Assembly (NCBI RefSeq): GCF_020615455.1
Contig: NC_059214.1
Coordinates: forward strand, 2,559,001 to 2,623,000
DNA from: Coregonus clupeaformis
Taxonomy: Eukaryota; Chordata; Actinopteri; Salmoniformes; Salmonidae
Direction of reading: 5' to 3'
Length of the DNA stretch: 64,000 nt
In this document: piece by piece, positions 58,201 through 64,000 of the stretch
Numbering within the stretch: position 1 is the stretch's first letter
Layout: each line of letters opens with the position of its first letter
Program-made: the position numbers and the translations under genes
Notes under the pieces: model-generated
Databases searched by the model: none
Told to the model about the DNA's origin: nothing
The model's input: only the letters and a program-made list of their open reading frames with translations

Positions 58201-58685
58201 TTATTTAGGGGCTTCATAGCAAAGGGGGTGAATACATAAGCACGCACCACTTTTCCGTTATTTATTTATTTGAATTTTTTTGAAACATGTTATTTTTTTC
58301 ATTTCACTTCACCAATTTGAACTATTTTGTGTATGTCCATTACATGAAAGCCAAATAAAAATCAATTTAAATTACATGTTGTAATGCAACAAAATAGGAA
58401 AAACGCCAAGGGGGATGAATACTTTTGTAAGGTACTGTATATGTTGAAGAGGGTGGGGCTTAAGCTGCATTCCTGTCTCACCCAATGGCCCTGTGGAAAG
58501 AAATGTGTGTGTGTTTTTTTTGCCAATTTTAACCGCACACTTGTTGTTTGTGTACTTTTGTGAATTGGGGTGATCAGTCCTTGGTTCCAAATATTGGGGA
58601 AGATGCCAGAGCTAAGAATGATGTTAAAGAGTTTAAGTATAGCCAGTTGGAATTTGTGGTCTGTATATTTTATCATTTCATTTAG
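55231..58685 (-). mobile_element. Non-LTR retrotransposon LINE C, 5'-truncated, split by T11
   Basis: Minus strand: 58676-58440 gives KLFNIILSSGIFPNIWNQGL, ITPIHKS, and 56785-56417 gives LSPTLFNIYINELARALEQS and the catalytic box LLFADDLVLLSPT, then KTKIIVFQKRSS, TYLGLNISATGN. A C-terminal region (56165-55398) holds LLIIKIQKRAVKFYNHLKGS and REDRLCAHCPQNEVETELHF. The 3' end at 55231-55330 has TTTAAGGGACTTTATTGGCA. Shifts and deletions mean it is dead. T11 occupies 56798-58437. Confidence 0.88.
56798..58437 (-). mobile_element. Tc1-like transposon T11, transposase broken
   Basis: Ends CAGTGCCTTGCGAAAGTATT and inverse GGTACTG, flanked by TA. Minus-strand transposase from ATG 58023 (MKTKELSKQVRDKVVEKYRS) has stops in the linker. 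The catalytic half 57680-57108 is open with WSDETKIELF, FQQDNDPKHT and DLNPIENLWYDLK, but is truncated after LKELGAVLP. Confidence 0.93.
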
Positions 58686-58689
58686 GATA

Positions 58690-58970
58690 CCATCAACACA
58701 TGTATTCGGCGAGATCAGTCATATTAGAAGAATGATCTGGGACAAAAGTACAACATTCATCGCCAATGATGGCACAAGTGCCTCCTTGACCTGTCAAAAG
58801 ATAGTCAAGAGCCTCTCTGTTTTGCAGACCCAATTTACGCAATTCTTTTAGCATTGCCAATTTTCTCTAAGGCTCTAGAGATCTCCCGAATATGGTCTAG
58901 GGCACATTGTTTGGTCATAGTCTTTCTTATCAATGCTATAGTAAAGTTACCACTTAACCGGACCCAACCC
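58690..58970 (-). pseudogene. Endogenous retrovirus env (transmembrane subunit) relic
   Basis: Minus-strand frames show the usual retroviral TM landmarks: an LQNR-containing heptad region followed by a CX6CC cysteine motif near 58760-58790, with a frameshift upstream and a stop at 58693. No gag, pol or LTR is seen here, and LINE C abuts it. An old fixed fragment with no coding capacity for a complete envelope protein. Confidence 0.65.
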
Positions 58971-59226
58971 AGGGCCCAGTAGGGCTCTCCTTCCACGATG
59001 ACCATCTTCTTCTGGGCCTCTACTCCGGGCCGGCGTTGGTCCCTTTCGCTCAGGACTCAGGACTCAGGACTCCAAAAACATTTGCACATAAATCATTCCA
59101 TCTAACCCATAACACATTAATTGCTCCACTTATATAGTTATAAACATACTAAAAACTTGCTCAAGTCAATTAGTCAGTTACAAAAAAATTGTCAGTTTCC
59201 AACAAACCTTCATCTGGAACTCCATG

Positions 59227-59390
<164 letters not shown>

Positions 59391-59399
59391 TCTCTCTCT

Positions 59400-60680
59400 C
59401 CTGGGTTCTCTGCTCAATTGTTAGTTTGTCTCAGCAGAGCCATGACCCTGTCCTCTCTGTACCCCACCTAGGCCTGCCCACTGCCCCTAGCCCTTTCTGA
59501 CCCCCCAGAGCAGCCAGACCCCTACTGGACTATAGTAATTATGGATGGGCTGGTGCTTGACATCCCCCCCCAACCTCTCCCCCTCTTACTGAGAAGGTAC
59601 AGTAGACCCCACACTGTGTGATTGGAACAACTCTTCTTAGCAGGGGGCTCAATCACAAACACACACAATCCACTGATTGTAGTGTTAATCAGTAAGTGTG
59701 TACTAACCTTTCTTAGGTTGGTATTTGTGACATTGAATATCATTTTCTTATGGTGAGCCATGAGAAATTAGCCTAATTGACTTTAGGTTAATTGTTAATT
59801 CGGTTAATTGTAATTGAGTTGCTGTTGACTACAATAAGGTCAACCTTGATTATACCAGCAGGCCTATCTTTAATTTACATGTTGAAATACAACATTATCT
59901 TACTGAGACTGGTAGTCAATTTGACAAAAATCCAAAGACTCACTTGTGTTGGTACAGCAACACCAGGCTACATCGTTCACCCCATTACCCACTATGGCAG
60001 CATTAAACTTTCCTTGAATACTCAGTCTGCTTTTATTTCTGAAGCCTTCTGTATTTATTCCCAGCTTGGCATTTTTCTTCCTGCGCCTGGCAGGACCATT
60101 AATAACCAATAGGCTATGTCCTGACATTTTAATGTATTTCTGGGGAATTGAACCACTCAGACGGTTTATGTCCCACAATAGCCACTCTGAGAGAATGTTA
60201 CTGTAATGAATGATCACAATGTCCCTCCCTGGAGACTCCTGATGGTCTTCTACTGGAATATCTGCATCTCATCTCTGCTCTGCTAATAGATCCTAATTCT
60301 AAAGATCCATTCAGTTGGTCTTATTAATAAGCAAGGCAGAAGGTCAGCAGCAGTTAGAGGAAATAGGAGAGGGAGAGAGATAAAGAGATAGAGAAAGAGC
60401 TCTCTCTCTCTCTTTTTCTCTATGTGAAACGAAGGTGTTAGAAGTGACCACAAGTGAGGCCTTCCACAGGGCAGTAGTCTGGCAACTAGCTGCATCCTCT
60501 CTGTCCCCCCTCATTATTGAGGATCCTCTCAGGTGGGGTTTAGAAATAAAAATACATATTCACCTTTTAATCTGAGTGTTAGTTGATCATCGCCCCATCT
60601 CAGCCCTCTGGGATGAAAACCTCATCCACTACCAGTGTAATACCCCCATGTTTCCAGCCAGGCCACTCACTCCAGATCCA
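59400..60680. other. Non-coding stretch, nothing recognised
   Basis: No coding frame or clear element; short GA and CT tracts at 60360-60420. Confidence 0.45.
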
Positions 60681-60689
60681 ATGCAATAT

Positions 60690-61030
60690 TTGAGGTTTGT
60701 CCAGGTCCCCAGGATGTTGGGAGATTATTTCAATACCGGCCACTAGGGGCAACGGTGAGCACTATTACCATCAAGTAGGCTCACATCTTGCTAAGGTGTT
60801 GCGGATGGGGATGACGGATGGGTGTAAGCAGCGACCTCCGGCTCCGAGGATCGTGGGTTCAATCCCAGTGCTCTGCACAGTTATTTTTTTTTTGTGCAGT
60901 TTTTTTATTACCCTTACCTTAACCATTCGGAATGAATGCCTAAACTTAACCGTCTTGTTGTTTTAGTTTTAACCCTATCCCAAACCTTAAACCTTAACCA
61001 ATCAGAATTACTGTCTGAACTTAACCGTAA
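60690..61030 (+). mobile_element. Possible tRNA-derived SINE-like repeat
   Basis: A B-box-like GGGTTCAATCCC at 60853 preceded by GCAGCGACCTCCGGCTCCG, then T-rich and TTAACC-rich tail. One copy only, so classification is weak. Confidence 0.35.
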
Positions 61031-61101
61031 AAAATCCTGCATTCACCTATTTGGGAGAAGGAAGGTAGCAGCTATATCAACTCTAGACTGTCTATGTGTG
61101 A

Positions 61102-61252
61102 CAGTGGAGGCTACTGGGAGGACCTATAGGAGGACAGGCTCATTGTAATTGCTGGAATGGAATTAATGGAACGGAGTGAAACGTGGTTCCATTCCATTCC
61201 ATCCATTACAATGAGCCCATCCTCCTATAGCTCCTCCCACCAGCCTCCACTG
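61102..61252. mobile_element. hAT-like MITE, second copy (151 bp)
   Basis: Ends CAGTGGAGGC and GCCTCCACTG, interior GGAATGG/CCATTCC foldback. Same family as 43347-43670. Confidence 0.85.
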
Positions 61253-61383
61253 ACATGTTAATAGCTAAAGCCAGACATAACTGTGACGTATGGTCTGCAG
61301 GACACCTCTGTAAACAAATTAGGGCAGTACTGGAGTGTTACACACATGCACGCACACACATACTCTCTCTCGCGCTCTCTCTC

Positions 61384-61384
<1 letters not shown>

Positions 61385-61447
<63 letters not shown>
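61385..61447. repeat. (CA)n microsatellite
   Basis: About 30 CA units. Confidence 0.95.
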
Positions 61448-61448
<1 letters not shown>

Positions 61449-61555
61449 ATTCTCCATTCTCCCTTTCCTGATTGTAAAAAAAACACTGCCTGGTTTCTTC
61501 TTACCATCTTCTTCTTCTTCCTCCTACCTACCTCTTATTTTCTCCGCCATCCACA

Positions 61556-61675
61556 ATTCTCCCCTCTCCCTTCATCCATCATTTTCCCCTCTTCCTTCAT
61601 CCACCATTCTCCCCTCTTCCTTCATCCACCATTCTCCCCTCCTTCATCCACCATTCTCCCCTCTTCCTTCATTCT
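61556..61675. repeat. Short minisatellite, CTTCATCCACCATTCTCCCC unit
   Basis: Four to five imperfect copies of a 24-27 bp pyrimidine-rich unit. Confidence 0.8.
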
Positions 61676-62092
61676 CTATTCTCTCCATTTACAGTCTGAT
61701 CCCTCTGTTAGCCTCTAGTGACACAGCTGTCCAGTGCACAGTGTGATGGAGGCATGAGTCACCGTATCTATTGTGAGTCTCAGTAGTCTCACCCAGGTAC
61801 AGGATCACTGCAAGGATCCCATTACACTCTGTCTGTATCCTCTCACCACTCTCACACACTACTGTTGATCAATTGGTTGTCACTATTTGGCCACGCTAGA
61901 ATGGACAGAACCGTTAGTTCCACAAATACATTTGCTATTTTTTCCTCGTTTGACTCTTACGACTGATTAATTGTGAACAAGTTTTCTGTCCCATGTTCTT
62001 TACCATACATGCAATATATTCAGATATCTGTGGCTGTAATGCGCTGAGTGCCCTGTATAGTATTTCATCCTCCCTGACATGTTTTTCTCACT

Positions 62093-62302
<210 letters not shown>

Positions 62303-62837
62303 CTTCATCAATCCAGTGAAGCGCTGGCCTGTGATCGTCGGCCCATAACTCTGTGTTTGTCTGACGCATGTGTGTGTGACAAGCTGAGTGTTTGTGTTTT
62401 TGTGTGTGTGTGTGTGTGTCTGTCTGTCTGTCTGATGAGCTCAGAGAGAAACTCTTCACCTTCACTGAAAATGTAATCTGTGTTGCCTCACCTTCAATCA
62501 GAGTTAATGGAGCCGCTGGCACCCACTCACTTCAGTCTCTGTAACACCAGTACCCCCCTCCCAGCCCCCCTCGCCTAGACCAGACCCACCCCCCAACCAA
62601 ATGCTGCCAGTAAGCTGCCTAAGGAAGCCCCCATACCATCCTTCTTGTATAGAAATGGACTCTGCCAGCCAAGATTTACTGTTGAACAGACAGACATTAG
62701 CAGAGGATGTGGATGTGAGTGGGTGTTGTGTTGGAAGAGTTCCATACACACATTTTATTTATGATTCAGAAGCTATTTATACTGTATATCCAGCTGGTCT
62801 GGCTGGCTAAAGGCACTTCATCAGACTGAGACCTTAG

Positions 62838-63262
62838 CTGACCAGTGGTTGACCAGTGGCCGACCAGTGGCTCTCCTGGCCAGTGGCTCTCTTGACCAGT
62901 GGCTCTCCTGACCAGTGACTCACCTGGCCAGTGGCTCTCCTGACCAGTTGCTTTCCTGACAAGTGGCTCTCTTGACCAGTGGCTCTCTTGACCAGTGGCT
63001 CTCCTGGCCAGTGACTCTCCTGGCCAGTGGCTCTCCTGGCCAGTGGCTCTCATGACCAGTGGCTCTCCTGACCAGTGGCTCACTTGACCAGTGGCTCTCC
63101 TGGCCAGTGACTCTCATGACCAGTGGCTCTCCTGACCAGTGGCTCTCCTGACCAGTGGCTCTCCTGGCCAGTGGCTCTCCTGGCCAGTGGCTCTCCTGAC
63201 CAGTGGCTCTCCTGACCAGTGGCTCTCCTGACCAGTGGCTCTCCTGGCCAATGGCTCTCCAC
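62838..63262. repeat. 16-bp minisatellite, about 26 copies
   Basis: Unit CCAGTGGCTCTCCTGA with GG/GA, CTT and ACTC variants. On minus it reads open for up to 139 codons as a 16-residue repeat because three 16-mers make 48 bp; this is not a gene. Confidence 0.95.
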
Positions 63263-63539
63263 CAAAGTGTTGCTTGGTAACTAATGCAGCAGGCACCACT
63301 TCTCTCATAGTCACTCACGCATGCACACACACACACCACGACCCCTTCGAGACCCCCACCAGGAAGTACAGAGGTATAACCGAGTTGTAATTATAAGGTC
63401 CTGCACCACTTTTCTACAGCTGTATACTTCCCCTCAGCAGGAGAAGGATTAAATATTTCTTTAAGCAGTTAAGGAGCATCGCTTACTGGCTGGCAGGAAT
63501 CTGGCCTGAATACAAACCTTTCCATTAGAGAAATTACCC

Positions 63540-63655
63540 TGATAGATAGAGAGTGAGATATGGAGAGAGACAGAGATGGAGGGAGAGCGAGAGAGAGAGG
63601 GAGAGAGATAAAGAGAGAGATGGAGAGAGAGATGGATAGAGGGAGGGAGAGTGAA
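63540..63655. repeat. GA-rich low-complexity tract
   Basis: Interrupted GAGAGA and GATGGAGAGA units. Confidence 0.8.
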
Positions 63656-63950
63656 AACCAGTCCTCCTTAAAACATTCTCAATATACAGTATCTGTTGTG
63701 ACTCATTGTGTAATGGTAATCCAATGTGATCATGGGTAGTAGTTGGACAGATAGATTCCAGAATGATCTAATGCAGAGAATTTTCTTAGCACCAGTGAAT
63801 GTCAGTAAGAGAACCTTAGTGTGGGGTAAATAATGATGTCCTCTACTTATTGTGTTTGTCTGAATGTGCTTGAGCAGAAACACCAATTAGCGTGAACAGC
63901 CAACGATACGCAGCAGCTGAACAGAGCTCTCCCTTCACTGAATCTATCTA

Positions 63951-64000
63951 CACTGAACAAAAATATAAACGCAACATGTAAAGTGTTGGTCCCATGTTTC
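63951..64000 (+). mobile_element. Left end of another T10-family Tc1 element
   Basis: CACTGAACAAAAATATAAAC after TA, matching 51559-51608, running off the window edge. Confidence 0.9.

Noticed and set aside
62920..63339. 139-codon minus ORF with 16-residue repeats
   Set aside because: Minisatellite artefact; no start context or flanking coding signal.

Overview
The window looks like nuclear DNA of a salmonid fish (salmon, trout or char group). Genes are split by gt-ag introns, simple-sequence repeats are everywhere, and the non-coding DNA is packed with teleost repeats: several Tc1-like transposon families including the Sleeping Beauty-type family of salmonids, tRNA-derived V-SINEs, hAT-like elements and non-LTR retrotransposons. 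Species and element-family names come from memory of these families, not from a database search.

The one complete host gene is gcc2 (GRIP and coiled-coil domain containing 2, golgin GCC185) on the minus strand, from its start codon at 44056 to its stop at 10166. I could place 24 coding exons. All splice sites are gt-ag, all phases close, and the sum is 4,878 nt (1,625 residues plus stop), close to the mammalian length of about 1,680. The product is a trans-Golgi network tether with an N-terminal motif, a very long coiled coil and a C-terminal GRIP domain. Further down the same strand, two short exons at 7060-7023 and 834-734 look like alternative first exons of lims1 (PINCH1). LIMS1 follows GCC2 in the same orientation in tetrapods, and both exons end in the same phase.

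Layout: 1-10165, lims1 alternative 5' exons, a 0.95 kb G-rich minisatellite and SINEs. 10166-21438, gcc2 last exon and an 11.2 kb last intron made almost entirely of repeats: a hAT-like element carrying a perfect 720-bp LTR palindrome, then five Tc1 elements end to end, the fifth with an intact 340-codon transposase. 21439-36254, the densely exonic part of gcc2 with smaller insertions in its introns. 36255-44050, gcc2 intron 1, a LINE-in-LINE nest with a Tc1 inside. 44051-44300, gcc2 first exon and probable promoter. 44300-64000, repeat-rich DNA upstream of gcc2 with a broken MHC class I-like gene, more Tc1 elements, a LINE, a retroviral env relic and long CT and minisatellite tracts.

I found no new multi-gene system. 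The most unusual items are the LTR palindrome with its own target-site duplication nested in a hAT-like element with its own perfect duplication, the apparently intact Tc1 transposon, the MHC class I-like relic, the paired lims1 first exons, and dinucleotide tracts abutting gcc2 splice sites.
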